Source: Aromatoleum evansii
Lineage (GTDB): Bacteria; Pseudomonadota; Gammaproteobacteria; Burkholderiales; Rhodocyclaceae
Assembly (NCBI RefSeq): GCF_012910805.1
Contig: NZ_WTVK01000012.1
Location: 1 to 64,000, forward strand
Direction of reading: 5' to 3'
Length of the DNA: 64,000 bases
Positions 18,453 to 27,994 of the stretch are shown piece after piece; position 1 is the stretch's first letter, and each line of letters opens with the position of its first letter. A program made the position numbers and the translations under genes. The notes beneath the pieces are model-generated. The model ran no database searches. It was not told the origin of the DNA and saw only the letters and a list, made by a program, of their open reading frames with translations.

Positions 18453-19055
18453 TCAGGCCGTCAGCAGGGCCGGACGGGCGAAGAAATAACCCTGGAAGAG
18501 GTCGAACCCGAGGTTCACGCAATGGCGTGCACGCTCCAGCGTGTCCACCTTTTCCGCCAGCAGCTTGGCCGGATGCAGCCGCAGGCGGTGCACCAGGAGC
18601 TCGAGCGCTGCGGGTTCGAGCTGCAGAATGTCAATTTTTACGACATCCACGATGTCCAGCAGCGGCTCCATCTCGCGGCTCACGCCGCAAACGTCGTCGA
18701 GGGCGAGGCGGTAGCCGAGGTGCTTCAATTCGGAGCACCGATCCACGACGGCACAATCGACCGTGACGGTTTCCAGCAACTCCAGCACCACGCGGTCACG
18801 CGGCAGGCTTTCGATGCGAGCGCTCATCAGCATTTCAGCGTCCACATTGACGAAGGCCGCACTGCCGCCGATCACGCTGTTCAGGCCCAGTTGGCCGAAG
18901 GTACGCGCGATGACCAGGGCCGTCGCCAGGGCATTGTCGGTGACGCGGGCTTCGCCCGAGTCGTCTTCGCGAAAGAGCAGCTCGTAGGCGGCCAGCTTGC
19001 GCTGCCGGTCGAAAATCGGCTGGCGTGCGAGAAAGACGTCGTCGCGGGACTTCAT
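18453..19055 (-). CDS. Stand-alone degenerate EAL-domain protein
   Basis: A 200-residue protein consisting only of an EAL-like domain. The opening (FLARQPIFDRQRKLAAYELLFR) and the closing FQGYFFARP are those of the EAL-HDOD (YuxH-like) family, but the protein stops right after the EAL part; the ~200-residue HDOD domain of relatives is absent. The catalytic EAL triplet is ELL (25-27), and LALDDV retains only part of the metal-binding DDFG region. Probably non-catalytic; it may bind c-di-GMP or a partner. GGAGG precedes the chosen ATG by five bases. It converges on recQ with 13 bases between the stops. Confidence 0.85.
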   Translation of the reverse strand: MKSRDDVFLARQPIFDRQRKLAAYELLFREDDSGEARVTDNALATALVIARTFGQLGLNSVIGGSAAFVNVDAEMLMSARIESLPRDRVVLELLETVTVDCAVVDRCSELKHLGYRLALDDVCGVSREMEPLLDIVDVVKIDILQLEPAALELLVHRLRLHPAKLLAEKVDTLERARHCVNLGFDLFQGYFFARPALLTA

Positions 19056-19381
19056 GGCTGCCTCCTTCGCGGACCTGAGTCGTGCCCGCAACCATGTCGA
19101 GCAATACTCGTGCCTTATTCGAGATAACGCGCGAGCCCGGCGCCAGGCCTACAGCGACCGCAAATTTGCCCCGGTCGCCGGAATCAATTCGGGGCATATT
19201 CCCCACCGTTGATGGGGAAGCGGTCGCCCACGTGCACATTGCGCAACAGTGCATTGCCAACTTGTTAACGTCCGGATTGACCCGGATCATCCGGACCCGC
19301 AAGCCCGACTGGTAAAATTATGTTTCAGAATCGGTTCTCCATCCCTGCCGCCGCTTGCGGCGACGACGACGCATACACGCC
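19056..19381. promoter_or_regulatory. Intergenic region between the EAL-only gene and cytochrome b gene
   Basis: A 326-base gene-free stretch holding divergent control signals. TCCGGAT (19271-19277) and ATCCGGA (19289-19295) form a perfect 7-bp inverted repeat, and TAAAAT (19313-19318) is a plausible -10 for the cytochrome gene 64 bases upstream of its ATG, although no -35 lies at the right distance. That pattern suits an activator-dependent promoter. No small gene or RNA was recognised. Confidence 0.35.
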
Positions 19382-20056
19382 ATGAACGACCCCCGCGCAG
19401 CCAGCCTGCAGGCCAGCACGATTACCGCACCGACCCGGATCAAGGTCTGGGATATCCTCGTCCGGATCTTCCACTGGACCCTGGTGGTGTCCTTCACGAC
19501 GGGCTACCTGATCACCGACAAGTTCCCCCTGCATGCCTACGCCGGCTACACGATCTTCACGCTCGTCGTGATCCGCATCATCTGGGGATTCGTCGGCACG
19601 AAGTACGCCCGCTTCTCTGCCTTCACCTACAGCCTGAACGAGACCGTGCAGTACCTGCTGTCCGCATTGCGCATGGCCAAGGCGCGTGAATATCTCAGCC
19701 ACAATCCCATGGGCGCGCTCATGGTGTACCTGCTGCTGGCGATGCTGCTGTTCAACGCCGTGATCGGCACCATGCTCTATGGCGCGCAGCAGCTCGAAGG
19801 CCCGCTCGCGGACATCGTGCCGACCATGTGGGACGAAAACCTCGAAGTGGTACACAAGTTCATGGCCAAGGCCCTGCTCACGCTCGCGGGCTTCCACCTC
19901 GCCGGCGTGCTGTGGTCGTCGTGGTGGCATCGCCAGAACTACGTGCTCGCGATGTTCACCGGCTACAAGTCAGCCTTCACGCGGCGCGACCACCGCGAAG
20001 GCTCAGGCGAGATCTGGACGCCCGAGGAACGCGCCCGCCATCGCGCCGGCCACTAA
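19382..20056 (+). CDS. Di-haem cytochrome b561 family membrane protein
   Basis: A 224-residue b-type cytochrome with four predicted helices. Its probable haem ligands are paired across helices: His31 (RIFHW), His51 (PLHAYAG), His158 (EVVHKF) and His172 (LAGFHLAG), the pattern of the bacterial cytochrome b561 / Ni-Fe hydrogenase b-subunit family. Such proteins pass electrons between the quinone pool and a soluble redox partner such as a c-type cytochrome. No partner gene is adjacent, so the donor and acceptor are unknown. The start MNDPRAAS is chosen because the longer frame begins with an implausible arginine run. Confidence 0.9.
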   Translation: MNDPRAASLQASTITAPTRIKVWDILVRIFHWTLVVSFTTGYLITDKFPLHAYAGYTIFTLVVIRIIWGFVGTKYARFSAFTYSLNETVQYLLSALRMAKAREYLSHNPMGALMVYLLLAMLLFNAVIGTMLYGAQQLEGPLADIVPTMWDENLEVVHKFMAKALLTLAGFHLAGVLWSSWWHRQNYVLAMFTGYKSAFTRRDHREGSGEIWTPEERARHRAGH

Positions 20057-20069
20057 GCGCTTTCCTGAA

Positions 20070-20930
20070 CTAGTCGGCCGGCTCCACGTGCGTCGTCAGG
20101 CGCGCGCCGGCCTGGGCTTCCACCGCCCGCTCCACCTCGTCGGCAAGCGCATGGGCGCGGGCGACCGACCAGTCGCCCGGCAGGCGGACGTCGACATGCG
20201 CGAAGTGCATCGCGCCGGCAACCCGGGTCTTCAGGTTCGCAAAACTGCAGCCCCGTGCCGCGAACGTCGCGAGCACCGCCTCGATGCGTTCGATGTCCTC
20301 GGCGGCGAGCGACCGATCCATCAGTCCATCCACCGATCGCTGCATCAGCCCCCAGCCCTCGCGCAGGATGTTCAGCGCAACGGCGGCGGCGATGACCGGG
20401 TCCAGCCACACCCAGCCGCTCATGCTCGCGAGCGCGACGCCGACGACGACGCCCGCGGTGGTCCATACGTCGGTCATCAGGTGGCGGGCGTCGGCCTCCA
20501 GCGCGAGCGAGCGGTGCGCGCGCCCGACCTGGAAGAGAATGCGCGCGACGACGAAGTTCACCAGGCTGGCCCCGACCGACAGCGCGGTGCCGATACCCAG
20601 CGCCCCCAGCGGCTGCGGATGGAGCAGGCGTTCGCCGGCCGCGAACAGGATGGCCAGCGCGGCGATGAAGATCATCACGCCCTCGAAGGCGGCGGAGAAG
20701 TACTCGGCCTTGCCGTGGCCATAGGGGTGCCCCGGATCGGCGGGTGCCCGGGCCAGGGACACCATCACCAGCGCGAAGGACGCGCCGGCGAGATTGACCA
20801 GCGATTCGAGGGCGTCCGAGAGGTAGCCGACCGAACCGGTGAGCCACCACGCCCCGGTCTTCATGCCGATGGTTGTGATGGCCGCAAAGAGAGAAAGCAG
20901 CAGGGCCTGCTGCGGGGTGAGCGTACGCAT
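20070..20930 (-). CDS. Cation diffusion facilitator family transporter
   Basis: A 286-residue CDF protein with six helices and a cytoplasmic C-terminal domain (about 205-286). It exports a divalent metal by proton exchange. Helix 5 has the expected HxxxD (RHLMTD). In helix 2 the usual HxxxD/DxxxD is ESLVN in LSDALESLVN, a substitution found in a widespread CDF subgroup, so the metal (Zn, Fe, Mn) cannot be stated. GHPYGHGKAEY marks the loop between helices 2 and 3. It is convergent with the cytochrome b gene, 13 bases apart. Start MRTLTPQ gives a normal CDF N-terminus. Confidence 0.92.
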   Translation of the reverse strand: MRTLTPQQALLLSLFAAITTIGMKTGAWWLTGSVGYLSDALESLVNLAGASFALVMVSLARAPADPGHPYGHGKAEYFSAAFEGVMIFIAALAILFAAGERLLHPQPLGALGIGTALSVGASLVNFVVARILFQVGRAHRSLALEADARHLMTDVWTTAGVVVGVALASMSGWVWLDPVIAAAVALNILREGWGLMQRSVDGLMDRSLAAEDIERIEAVLATFAARGCSFANLKTRVAGAMHFAHVDVRLPGDWSVARAHALADEVERAVEAQAGARLTTHVEPAD

Positions 20931-21055
20931 ATTGGCGGGAATGTGAAGATGCCCGCATGTTAAACCACGCGCACGGAGCGCGCCCGGCAATGCTTGCGGA
21001 ATGGAGCGGAAGGGCAAACAATGGCCTCTCTCTCGCAAACGCCAAGGAGACCGGA

Positions 21056-21487
21056 ATGGGATTGTTGGACGGATTGGCCGGCCAGGTGCTGGGAAGCGTG
21101 CTGGGCGACGGACAGCAGCAGGGTGGGCAGGCGCCGGGCGGCGCGCTGCTGCAGATCGCGATGAACCTGCTGCAGAATCAGCCGGGCGGACTCGCGGGCC
21201 TGCTGCAGCAGTTCCAGCAGGCCGGGCTCGGCGAGGCGGCGGCGTCGTGGGTCGGTACCGGCCAGAACGCGGCGATCGACGGCAATCAGCTCTCGACCGC
21301 GCTCGGCGCCGACACGATCGACGGCATCGCGAATCAGCTCGGCATCCCGCAGCAGGAAGCGGCCGGCGGGCTCGCGGCGCTGCTGCCCCAGCTCATCGAC
21401 CAGCTCACGCCGCAGGGCCGGCTGCCGGACGACAACGCCTTGTCCGGCGGCCTCGCAGACCTCGCGTCGAAGCTCCTGCGCGGCTAA
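21056..21487 (+). CDS. YidB-like / DUF937 protein
   Basis: A 143-residue soluble protein rich in Gly, Gln, Leu and Ala, beginning MGLLDGLAGQVLGSVLGD, the hallmark of YidB (DUF937) proteins. The C-terminal two-thirds (LSTALGADTIDGIANQLGIPQQEAAGGLAALLPQLIDQLTP) matches the family's conserved helical region. The role is unknown; YidB homologues have no settled biochemical function that I know of. AAGGAGA lies six bases before the ATG. It stands alone between the CDF gene (divergent) and the dehydrogenase gene (convergent). Confidence 0.9.
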   Translation: MGLLDGLAGQVLGSVLGDGQQQGGQAPGGALLQIAMNLLQNQPGGLAGLLQQFQQAGLGEAAASWVGTGQNAAIDGNQLSTALGADTIDGIANQLGIPQQEAAGGLAALLPQLIDQLTPQGRLPDDNALSGGLADLASKLLRG

Positions 21488-21552
21488 TCCGGCTCATCGT
21501 TGCCGGCCCCTCCCCCATCGGAGGGACGGACCGGCATCGAGCGAGCAGCCGG

Positions 21553-22605
21553 TCAGCGCTTGAAGCGTTCCTCGGCGATCGCGTCGGCGACTTCCCCGGT
21601 CGGGCGCTCTTCCTTGCGTGCGCGCGCGAAGATTTCCATCAGATTGTCATAGATGCGCTCGATGTGGGCGGTGAGCGCCGCGCGGTCGAAGTTGCCGGTA
21701 CGCTCGTAGTACACGTCGATGATGCCGCCGGCGTTGATGACGTAGTCGGGGGCGTACAGGATGCCCTTGTGCATCAGCGCGAGGCCGTGGCGCGGCTCGG
21801 CGAGCTGGTTGTTGGCGGCGCCGGCGACGATCTTCGCCTTGAGCTGCGGCAGCGTCTGGTCGTTGATGATCGCGCCCATCGCGCACGGGGCGAAGACGTC
21901 GACGTCGAGGCCGAAGATCTCATCCGGCGCGACGACGGTCGCCTCGAACTCCTTGGCGGCGCGCAGCAGCGGTTCGCGATGAATGTCGGTGACCCACAGT
22001 TGCGCCCCCGCTGCCTTCAGCTGGCGGGCAAGGTCGAAGCCGACGTTGCCGAGGCCCTGCACGGCGATCTTCAGCCCTTCCAGCGAGTCGCGGCCGAGAC
22101 GCTCCTTGACCGCGGCCTTGATGCCGACGAAGGTGCCGTAGGCGGTCGCGGGCGAGGGGTCACCGCTGCGAGTGCCGTTCTCGGAGGGCTTGTCGACGAT
22201 GCCGGCGACGTGCTGCGTGAATTGCGACATGAACTTCATGTCGTCGACGCCGGTACCGGAGTCCTCCGCGGCGATGTAGCGGCCGTTGACGCGCTCGACG
22301 GCCTGGGCGAAGGCCTTCAGCAGCTCGGGGGTCTTGTCGGTGCGCGGGTTGCCGATGATCACGGACTTGCCGCCGCCGAGCTTGAGGTTGGCCATCGCCG
22401 ACTTGTAGGTCATGCCGCGCGACAGGCGCAGCACGTCGCGGATCGCTTCCTCCTCAGAGGCATAGGGCCACATGCGGCAGCCGCCCAGCGCCGGGCCGAG
22501 GTTGGAGTTATGCACCGCGATGATGGCCTTGAGGCCGCTCTTTTCGTCGCTGCAGAACACGACCTGTTCGTGGTCGGCAAAATCGCTCAGATTGAAAACG
22601 CTCAT
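21553..22605 (-). CDS. Glu/Leu/Phe/Val dehydrogenase (leucine dehydrogenase type)
   Basis: A 350-residue NAD-dependent amino acid dehydrogenase that oxidatively deaminates a hydrophobic amino acid to its 2-oxoacid. Key features: LGGCRMW substrate loop (about 40-46), Lys68 (MTYKSA) and catalytic Lys80 (LKLGGGKS), EDSGTG near 115, and the Rossmann motif [10 protein letters not shown] near 185. Length fits leucine/valine/phenylalanine dehydrogenases. GGAGA lies close before the ATG. It follows iorAB on the same strand after a 220-base structured spacer; the two would convert an amino acid to an acyl-CoA in sequence. Substrate (Leu, Val or Phe) cannot be fixed from sequence alone. Confidence 0.93.
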   Translation of the reverse strand: MSVFNLSDFADHEQVVFCSDEKSGLKAIIAVHNSNLGPALGGCRMWPYASEEEAIRDVLRLSRGMTYKSAMANLKLGGGKSVIIGNPRTDKTPELLKAFAQAVERVNGRYIAAEDSGTGVDDMKFMSQFTQHVAGIVDKPSENGTRSGDPSPATAYGTFVGIKAAVKERLGRDSLEGLKIAVQGLGNVGFDLARQLKAAGAQLWVTDIHREPLLRAAKEFEATVVAPDEIFGLDVDVFAPCAMGAIINDQTLPQLKAKIVAGAANNQLAEPRHGLALMHKGILYAPDYVINAGGIIDVYYERTGNFDRAALTAHIERIYDNLMEIFARARKEERPTGEVADAIAEERFKR

Positions 22606-22650
22606 GATGTCTCCTTCATTGGTCTGGAAAGGGTGCAACGCCCCCTCCAC

Positions 22651-22667
22651 CACGGCTCGTGGCCGTG
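22651..22667 (-). other. Stem-loop ahead of the dehydrogenase gene
   Basis: CACGGC and GCCGTG form a perfect 6-bp stem around a 5-base loop, 46 bases upstream of the dehydrogenase ATG. Flanking CCCTCC (near 22643) and GGAGGG (near 22685) could extend it into a longer imperfect structure. No T tract follows, so it is not a canonical terminator. Confidence 0.3.
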
Positions 22668-22707
22668 ACGGAAGGTTTGCTGCGGGAGGGGTGAAGCAGG
22701 GGTTTCG

Positions 22708-22818
22708 CGGAGCACCGCTCCGTGCCTGCTGAACGGCGGAGCGAAGCGACGACTCCAAGCAGGAATTCCCGGAGCACCGCTCCGCGCCTGCTGAACGGCG
22801 GAGCGAAGCGGAGACTCC
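22708..22818. repeat. Tandem 62-bp duplication with hairpin-forming units
   Basis: Two near-identical units start at 22708 and 22770 (period 62). Each opens with CGGAGCACCGCTCCG, a 6-bp hairpin, runs through CCTGCTGAACGG and ends CGGAGCGAAGCG followed by an ACTCC-type tail. Within a unit the middle CGCTCCG can pair either with the first or the last CGGAGC. The only difference in the 41-base core that I see is one T/C. The element lies between iorAB and the dehydrogenase gene, ending seven bases before the iorAB stop codon region, and would be transcribed if the two are one operon. Confidence 0.8.
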
Positions 22819-22825
22819 TGGGGGC

Positions 22826-25800
22826 TTATCCCGGAATAACGGCGATGGTCTTGCGCACCTTGCCGTTCGTCACCTCGGCCGGGCGCTCCTTGCGGCGGAA
22901 GGCCGCGAGGAGTTCCGCTTCGCGCATCCGGGCGTTGCGCAGGTAGCGCTCGCGAATATGACCGAAGCCGCGGATCTGCTCGGGCAGGCTGGCGAGTTCG
23001 ATGGCGGTTTCGAAGTTCGCCTTCTCGAGGCCGGCGAGGATCTCCTCGACGACACGCTCGTAGTCGGCAATCAGCTGACGGTCGAGCTTGCGATCGTGCG
23101 TGCGGGCGAAGGGGTCGAGCATCGAACCGCGCAGACCCTTCATCTTCGCGAGCTGGCGCATCGCCTTGAGCATCCACGGGCCGTACTTCTTCTTCTGCAG
23201 CTCACCGGTCTGCGGGTCCTTGTCGGCGAGCGTCGGCGGTGCGAGGTGGAAGACGAGCTTGTAGTCGCCTTCGAACTGCTCCTCGACGCGCTTGAGGAAG
23301 TCGCTGTCGGTGTAGAGGCGCGCCACTTCGTACTCGTCCTTGTAGGCGAGCAGCTTGTGGTAGCCGCGCGCGACCGCTTCGGTCAGCAGCGTCGTGCCGG
23401 GCTGGACCTTCGCTTCCGCAGCACGCACGCGCTCGACGAGTTTCGTGTAGCGCTCGGCGTAGGCGGCGTCCTGGTAGTCGGCGAGGAAGGCCTTGCGGCG
23501 CGCGATCACTTCATCGACCGAAGCCGACAGCTTGTGGTGCTCCGGCGTGCCGTGTTGCGGCTTGGCGGCCTTCTCGACCGCATCCGGATCGACCGCGGCG
23601 CGGCGGCCCCACTGGAAGGCGGACTTGTTGGCCTCGATCGCGGCGCCGTTCAGTTCGATCGCGCGCATGATCGCATCGCGCGTCAGCGGCACGAGGCCGC
23701 GCTGCCACGCGAAACCGAGCATGAAGAGGTTGGTCGCGATCGAGTCGCCGAGGATCGCGGTCGCGAGACGCGAGGCCTCAAGGAACTCGACGTTCTGGCT
23801 GCCGACGGCGTCGACGATCTGGTTTTCCATCGATCCGGCCGGGAACTGCGGGTCCGGGTGCTTCATGACGTTGCCGCTGCGCGCCTGCGCCGCGAAGCCG
23901 CGGACGAATTCGCTGGTATTGGTCTGGTCGCGGTTGATGACGACGCGGGTGTGATTGGTGCGCATCTTCGCGAGCGATTCATCGCTTGCGGACACCACCA
24001 GATCGCAGCCGATGACGACGTTGGCTTCGCCGGCGGCGACGCGCGCAGCGAAGATGTCTTCGGGCCGGTTGGCGATCTTGACGTGCGACCACACCGCCCC
24101 GCCCTTCTGCGCGAGGCCGGCCATGTCGAGGATGGACACGCCCTTGCCTTCAAGGTGCGCGGCCATGCCGAGCAGCGCGCCGATCGTCACGACGCCGGTG
24201 CCGCCGACGCCGGTGATGAGGATGCCCCAGGGCGCGTTCGTCGCCGGCAGCATCGGTTCGGGCAGCGACGCGAAAACGTCCCCCGCCGCGGTCGCGGCCT
24301 TGCCCTTGCGCAGCTTGCCGCCTTCGATCGTCACGAAGCTCGGGCAGAAGCCCTTCACGCACGAAAAATCCTTGTTGCACGCGGACTGGTCGATCGTGCG
24401 CTTGCGGCCGAACTCTGTCTCCACTGCCGTCACCGACATGCAGTTCGACTTCTCGCTGCAGTCACCGCAGCCTTCGCACACGAGGTCGTTGATGACGACG
24501 CGCATTGCGGGATCCGGGAACTTGCCGCGCTTCCTGCGGCGGCGCTTCTCGGCGGCGCAGGTCTGATCGTAGATGATGGCGGTGACGCCCGGCACTTCGC
24601 GCAGTTCGCGCTGCACGGCGTCGAGCTCGTCGCGGTGGCGGATCGGCACGCCGTGCGGCAGGTCCGCCGGGCCGTAGGCGCGCGGGCCGTCATTGACGAC
24701 GATGATGTTGCCGATGCCTTCGGCCTGGAGCTGGCGAGCGATGATCGGCACCGAAAGCGTGCCGTCGTGCGGCTGGCCGCCGGTCATCGCGACGGCGTCG
24801 TTGTAGAGGATCTTGTAGGTGATGTTCACCTTGGCGGCGACCGCCGCGCGGATCGCCAGTATCCCCGAGTGCATGTAGGTGCCGTCGCCGAGGTTCGCGA
24901 AGACGTGCGGGGTCTTCGTGAAGGGCGCCTGGCCGACCCAGGGCACGCCTTCGCCGCCCATCTGGCAGAAGGTCTGCGTCGTTTCGGGCGACAGCCAGGT
25001 GGCCATATAGTGGCAGCCGATGCCGGCGATCGCGCGCGAACCTGCCGGGACCTTGGTCGAGGTGTTGTGCGGGCAGCCCGAACAGTAGTGCGGGACGCGC
25101 TGGATCGACAGGCGGGGCTTGGCGAGCGCGGCTTCCTTGGCGTCGAAGAAGGCGAGGCGCGCCTTGATCCTGTCCGAGGTGTAGAAGCGCGCGATGCGCG
25201 CGGCAATCACGCGGGCAATCATCGCCGGGGTCAGGTCGCCGGCGGCGGGCAGCATCCAGTCGCTGTGCGGCAGCGCCCATTCGCCCTTCTCGTCGAACTT
25301 GCCGATGACGCGCGGACGGACGTTCTCGTTCCAGTTGTAGAGCTCTTCTTTCAGCTGGTACTCGAGGAACTGGCGCTTCTCCTCGATCACGAGGATCTCG
25401 TCGAGGCCGTTGGCGAACTCGCGCACGCCTTCGGCTTCGAGCGGCCACACCATGCCGACCTTGTAGAGGCGAATGCCGATCTCGGCAGCGACCTTGTCGT
25501 CGATGCCGAGGTCTTCGAGCGCCTGGCGCACGTCGAGGTAGCTCTTGCCGGCGGTGATGATGCCGAGCTTGGCGTTCGGGCTGTCGATGATCGTCTTGTT
25601 GAGCCCGTTGGCGCGGCAGTAGGCGAGCGCGGCGTACAGCTTGTGATGCACGAGACGCTTTTCCTGCACCAGCGGCGGATCGGGCCAGCGCAGGTTGAGG
25701 CCGTCGGCGGGGATCGGGAAGTCCGCCGGGATGACCGTTTGGACCTTGAACGGATCGATATCAACCGAGGCCGAGGTCTCGACGGTGTCGGTCAGCGCCT

Positions 25801-26431
25801 TGAACGCGACCCAGCAGCCCGAGTAGCGCGACAGCGCGAAGCCGTGCAGGCCGTATTCGAGGTAGTCCTGGATGCCCGCGGGCGCGAGCACCGGCATCAT
25901 CATCGACTTGAAGATGTGCTCGGTCTGGTGCGGCAGCGTCGAGGACTTGGCGCCATGGTCGTCGCCTGCGATCACGAGCACGCCGCCGTGCTTCGAGGTG
26001 CCTGCGGCATTGGCGTGGCGGAAGACGTCACCGGTGCGATCCACGCCCGGGCCCTTGCCGTACCAGATCGAGAACACGCCGTCGTACAGCGCGTTCGGGT
26101 CGAGATTCACCTGCTGCGTGCCCCACACGGCGGTCGCGGCGAGGTCTTCGTTCAGACCCGGCTGGAAGCGGACGTGATGCGGCTCGAGGTATTTCTTCGC
26201 CTTCCAGAACTCCTGGTCGACGTTACCGAGCGGCGAGCCGCGGTAGCCGGTGACGAAGCCGGCTGTGTTGAGCCCCGCGGCCTGGTCGCGCAGACGCTGC
26301 ATGATCGGCAGGCGGACCAGTGCCTGGATGCCGGTCATGTAGGCGCGACCGGAGGTGAGGGTGTACTTGTCGTCGAGCGCGACGGAAGCGGGAGCCTGCG
26401 GGGAGGGGGTGTTCGAATGGATCTTCGACAT
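22826..26431 (-). CDS. Indolepyruvate ferredoxin oxidoreductase, fused alpha/beta (IorAB-like)
   Basis: A 1201-residue 2-oxoacid:ferredoxin oxidoreductase of the long fused type. It decarboxylates aryl- or branched-chain 2-oxoacids to acyl-CoA, reducing ferredoxin. The N-terminal half has the pyruvate-type core ([12 protein letters not shown], near 45) and thiamine-diphosphate-binding region ([14 protein letters not shown], then [12 protein letters not shown]). A cluster-binding stretch follows ([14 protein letters not shown] with further cysteines in [11 protein letters not shown]). The C-terminal gamma-like domain begins at [11 protein letters not shown]. No clear Shine-Dalgarno is seen before MSKIHSN. 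With the adjacent amino acid dehydrogenase it suggests a route from Phe, Leu or Val to acyl-CoA. Confidence 0.93.
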   Translation of the reverse strand: MSKIHSNTPSPQAPASVALDDKYTLTSGRAYMTGIQALVRLPIMQRLRDQAAGLNTAGFVTGYRGSPLGNVDQEFWKAKKYLEPHHVRFQPGLNEDLAATAVWGTQQVNLDPNALYDGVFSIWYGKGPGVDRTGDVFRHANAAGTSKHGGVLVIAGDDHGAKSSTLPHQTEHIFKSMMMPVLAPAGIQDYLEYGLHGFALSRYSGCWVAFKALTDTVETSASVDIDPFKVQTVIPADFPIPADGLNLRWPDPPLVQEKRLVHHKLYAALAYCRANGLNKTIIDSPNAKLGIITAGKSYLDVRQALEDLGIDDKVAAEIGIRLYKVGMVWPLEAEGVREFANGLDEILVIEEKRQFLEYQLKEELYNWNENVRPRVIGKFDEKGEWALPHSDWMLPAAGDLTPAMIARVIAARIARFYTSDRIKARLAFFDAKEAALAKPRLSIQRVPHYCSGCPHNTSTKVPAGSRAIAGIGCHYMATWLSPETTQTFCQMGGEGVPWVGQAPFTKTPHVFANLGDGTYMHSGILAIRAAVAAKVNITYKILYNDAVAMTGGQPHDGTLSVPIIARQLQAEGIGNIIVVNDGPRAYGPADLPHGVPIRHRDELDAVQRELREVPGVTAIIYDQTCAAEKRRRRKRGKFPDPAMRVVINDLVCEGCGDCSEKSNCMSVTAVETEFGRKRTIDQSACNKDFSCVKGFCPSFVTIEGGKLRKGKAATAAGDVFASLPEPMLPATNAPWGILITGVGGTGVVTIGALLGMAAHLEGKGVSILDMAGLAQKGGAVWSHVKIANRPEDIFAARVAAGEANVVIGCDLVVSASDESLAKMRTNHTRVVINRDQTNTSEFVRGFAAQARSGNVMKHPDPQFPAGSMENQIVDAVGSQNVEFLEASRLATAILGDSIATNLFMLGFAWQRGLVPLTRDAIMRAIELNGAAIEANKSAFQWGRRAAVDPDAVEKAAKPQHGTPEHHKLSASVDEVIARRKAFLADYQDAAYAERYTKLVERVRAAEAKVQPGTTLLTEAVARGYHKLLAYKDEYEVARLYTDSDFLKRVEEQFEGDYKLVFHLAPPTLADKDPQTGELQKKKYGPWMLKAMRQLAKMKGLRGSMLDPFARTHDRKLDRQLIADYERVVEEILAGLEKANFETAIELASLPEQIRGFGHIRERYLRNARMREAELLAAFRRKERPAEVTNGKVRKTIAVIPG

Positions 26432-26592
26432 GGCGCGTGAATCGTCGCAAGCCGCTGGACGCGTGGCGCTCGTGACGCCCGTATCCGGCCTGCCGACGTT
26501 GTCTCCTGTATGGTTGCTGTTATGTGCGTCCGCGGCATCGAACGCGAGTGAGCATCGTAAGGAGATGGCGTCGGCGAGTTTTTTCTCGTTGC

Positions 26593-26633
26593 GGGGGAAT
26601 TCAGGCATCGCAGAAAAAATTTTCCCCCGATGC
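26593..26633 (-). promoter_or_regulatory. Competing stem elements in the iorAB upstream region
   Basis: Read on the minus strand, GCATCG (26633-26628) can pair with CGATGC (26610-26605), and GGGGGAA (26628-26622) can pair with TTCCCCC (26599-26593). The stems interleave, so they are mutually exclusive or form a pseudoknot. The block lies about 160-200 bases upstream of the iorAB ATG and 90 bases beyond the Hsp70-like stop codon. It is an AT-rich island in the 291-base gap, which holds no other recognised gene. Function as leader or terminator is unproven. Confidence 0.35.
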
Positions 26634-26722
26634 GCGATTTGCGGAAATATCGGCTGGATTGTGGGCAGTGCACCGCAGCATCTCCGCCTCGCCAGCGAGC
26701 ACGGGCGCGAAATTCGCCCTGC

Positions 26723-27994
26723 TCAGCCGTAGCGGCGCGCTGCCTCCACCGCCAGCCCGGCGCCGATGCTGCCGTACAGGTCGCCCTCGACGCTGCGCGC
26801 CTGCGGCAGCTCGGCGGCGATGCGCGCGCGCAGTTGCGGCACCGCGCTGCCGCCGCCGGTGAAATAGATCGTATCGACCTGCTCGCGCCGCAGGCCTGCC
26901 TCGTCGAGCAGCGCACGCACGCACGCCGCGACACGGTCGACGAGGTTGAGCGTGGCCGATGCGAAATCGCCCTCGGTGATCGTGTGGCCGAGGCCGTCCT
27001 CCAGGCGGTCGAGGTCCATGACCGCCGCTGGCGCCGCAGACAGGTCGATCTTCGCCTGCTCCACCTGCAGCGCGAGCCAGTGACCTTCGCGATTGCTGAT
27101 GAGCTTCGCAAGACGGTCGAGCTCCGCGCGTGCGGCGGCGTCGCGATAGACGTTCTGCAGGTCCGCCCACGCCTGCCGCGTGTAGGCGAAGTTGATCGTG
27201 TGCCAGGTCGCGAGCTGGAAGTAGACGCTCGATGGAATCTCGGCACCGCTCCTCATGCGGCTGCGGTAGCCCAGCAGCGGCATCACGCATTCCAGGCTCA
27301 GCGCTCGGTCGAAATCGGTGCCGCCGATATGTACGCCGCCATTGCCGAGCAGATCCTCGCGGCGGTCGTGCTCATCATGTGACCGCCGCGCGCGCTCGGG
27401 CGACAGGCGCACGAGCGAGAAGTCCGCCGTGCCGCCGCCGATGTCGGCAATCAGCACCAGCTCCTCGCGCGCGAGCGACAGCTCGTAGTGCAGCGCCGCG
27501 CCGATCGGCTCGAACTGGAAACTCACGTCGCGGAATCCGACCTGGGCCGCGATCTCGGCGAGCGTCTGCTGCGCCTTGCGGTCGGCCTCATCGTCGTCGT
27601 CGACGAAGCGCACCGGGCGGCCGAACACCGCCTTGTCGAAACTGCGTCCGGCCTGCGCCTCGGCGCGCGCCTTCAACTCGCCGATGAAGCTCGCGAGCAG
27701 GTCGCGGAAACGCAGCGCGCGCCCCAGCACCTCGGTCTGGCCTTCGATCAGGCTGCTGCCGAGCAGGCTCTTCAGCGCGCGCATCAGGCGGCCTTCGTAG
27801 CCTTCCAGGTATTCCGTCAGCGCAGCGCGACCGAACGCCGTCGTCTCCTCGTCCGCATTGAAGAACACCGCCGAAGGCAGCGTCGGCTTGCCGTCCTCGA
27901 GCGCGACCAGCGTCGGCATGCGCGGTCGAACCCACCCGACGGTTGAATTGGAGGTGCCGAAATCGATGCCGCAGGCGCGGGCGGGCTGGTCCAT
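26723..27994 (-). CDS. Hsp70-family protein (YegD-like)
   Basis: A 423-residue actin/Hsp70-fold ATPase. Phosphate 1 motif GIDFGTSNSTVG is at about 8-19, LIADIGGGTADFSLV forms phosphate 2, and FTGGGSAVPQLR is the adenosine motif. Length equals the nucleotide-binding domain plus inserts; the classical substrate-binding domain and the EEVD tail of DnaK are missing, as in YegD. Such proteins are chaperone-like but their clients are unknown. The start MDQPARACG is chosen because the motif then sits at the N-terminus. It is divergent from livK and upstream of iorAB on the same strand, but a link to amino acid metabolism is only positional. Confidence 0.92.
   Translation of the reverse strand: MDQPARACGIDFGTSNSTVGWVRPRMPTLVALEDGKPTLPSAVFFNADEETTAFGRAALTEYLEGYEGRLMRALKSLLGSSLIEGQTEVLGRALRFRDLLASFIGELKARAEAQAGRSFDKAVFGRPVRFVDDDDEADRKAQQTLAEIAAQVGFRDVSFQFEPIGAALHYELSLAREELVLIADIGGGTADFSLVRLSPERARRSHDEHDRREDLLGNGGVHIGGTDFDRALSLECVMPLLGYRSRMRSGAEIPSSVYFQLATWHTINFAYTRQAWADLQNVYRDAAARAELDRLAKLISNREGHWLALQVEQAKIDLSAAPAAVMDLDRLEDGLGHTITEGDFASATLNLVDRVAACVRALLDEAGLRREQVDTIYFTGGGSAVPQLRARIAAELPQARSVEGDLYGSIGAGLAVEAARRYG

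Noticed and set aside
18453-19055. EAL-only gene as a pseudogene
   Set aside because: The frame is intact, with a good ribosome site, and no HDOD remnant was seen downstream; kept as a gene with a note of truncation.
19056-19381. Small RNA in the cytochrome b upstream region
   Set aside because: No terminator-like hairpin with T tract and no paired promoter; only an inverted repeat and a lone -10 element are visible.
22708-22818. Possible CRISPR-like repeat
   Set aside because: Only two units, joined directly with a 62-bp period and no unique spacers of regular size; no cas genes nearby.
22958-26440. Plus-strand frame of 1160 codons over iorAB
   Set aside because: Antisense shadow of a long high-GC gene, Val/Leu/Arg/Asp-biased with no motifs.
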